A DNA stretch of 33,324 bases, taken from assembly GCF_025755255.1 (NCBI RefSeq), contig NZ_JALIEB010000027.1, positions 1-33,324 on the forward strand, given 5' to 3'. Shown here in pieces: positions 32,971-33,324 of the stretch. The notes under the pieces are model-generated. The model worked only from the letters and a program-made list of their open reading frames with translations. It did no database searches and was not told where the DNA came from. Every line of letters starts with the position of its first letter. Position 1 is the stretch's first letter. A program made the position numbers and the translations under genes. Source of the stretch: Roseobacter sinensis. Its GTDB lineage: Bacteria > Pseudomonadota > Alphaproteobacteria > Rhodobacterales > Rhodobacteraceae.

Positions 32971-33324
32971 CTCATCCCGTGCTCAGCCCCATCATCACCA
33001 CCTTAACGGTCTTGATTCGGGAGGATGCGTGGCCACCAAATCCGACAAGGCCGCGCGCGCGGACTGCACCAGTCCTATCGAATGGAGTTGCTTTGCCTCC
33101 GCCCGTGTCCCGGTTGCGCCATTGGTTCGAGCAACCAATGGAGGACGAGCTGCTTCACGTCGAGGGCGGGAGGGTCAATCACAAGACGGTCGCGCGACGA
33201 GACCTTGTCCGCCATTGGTCCGAGGACAATGGTCGAGTGGCGTGAGCAAGGAGCACGGCTTGCACAGCGACCTAAGAAGCGGCGACGGCTCTGTCACACG
33301 GACAGTTCGATCATCAGAATGAGG
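32971..33324. other. Region without recognisable gene; two CCATTGG hairpins
   Basis: Short open frames occur on the plus strand but none has a recognisable product. CCATTGGTT/AACCAATGG at 33119-33141 is a perfect 9-bp stem with a 5-nt loop. CCATTG/CAATGG at 33212-33232 is a 6-bp stem. Their left sides share GCCATTGGTNCGAG, 93 bp apart. This could be the tail of a mobile element, or regulatory DNA of a gene beyond the window. Confidence 0.4.

Overview
The window reads as chromosomal or megaplasmid DNA of an alphaproteobacterium, most likely a marine Rhodobacteraceae (Roseobacter-type). It is GC-rich, has strong GGAGG ribosome binding sites, and packs transport and catabolic genes into tight operons with 1-4 nt stop/start overlaps. 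TRAP and sugar ABC transporters dominate. No rRNA, tRNA, CRISPR array or phage gene was found. All family names are from reading the protein sequences; no database was searched.

Layout. (1) 1-1500: an IS1182-type insertion sequence whose left end lies just outside the window. (2) 1734-4987: two secreted proteins on the minus strand, one a large metzincin-like metalloprotease candidate with a CARDB-type tail, ending in a very stable hairpin. (3) 5458-6483: a lone, probably Tat-exported, serine beta-lactamase-like hydrolase. (4) 13824 down to 6733: a seven-gene minus-strand operon, in order BKACE (DUF849) beta-keto acid cleavage enzyme, TRAP DctP, DctQ, DctM, a fused alpha+beta thiamine-diphosphate E1, a Rid-family protein without the usual arginine, and an HpaI-type aldolase. 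A divergent PAS-LuxR regulator (13942-14799) sits at its head. This set looks like an uncharacterised carboxylate uptake and breakdown pathway. (5) 14881-21409: a LacI-family repressor divergent from a CUT2-type sugar ABC transporter (binding protein, double ATPase, two permeases) and a ketose 3-epimerase. A near-perfect LacI-style operator lies between them. (6) 30282 down to 21417: a polyol operon with a CUT1 ABC transporter (binding protein, two permeases), a SorC-family regulator, a xylitol/sorbitol-type zinc dehydrogenase, a PHI-like SIS isomerase, two SDRs (one very like ribitol 2-dehydrogenase) and an FGGY D-ribulokinase-type kinase. The transporter's ATPase and a HAD phosphatase are divergent at 30406-32164. 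(7) 32165-33324: a decayed IS3-family transposase and an apparently gene-free tail with small inverted repeats.

How it fits together. Regions 5 and 6 converge tail to tail with 7 bp between them and appear to be one polyol/ketose catabolic locus. Ribitol would be oxidised to D-ribulose. Xylitol would be oxidised to D-xylulose, which the 3-epimerase could turn into D-ribulose. The single FGGY kinase would then make D-ribulose 5-phosphate. No separate xylulokinase is visible, so the 3-epimerase could replace one. The locus has two transporters under two different sugar-responsive regulators. The region between the two insertion-sequence relics is mostly accessory metabolism, consistent with a variable region, although transfer itself cannot be shown from this sequence alone.
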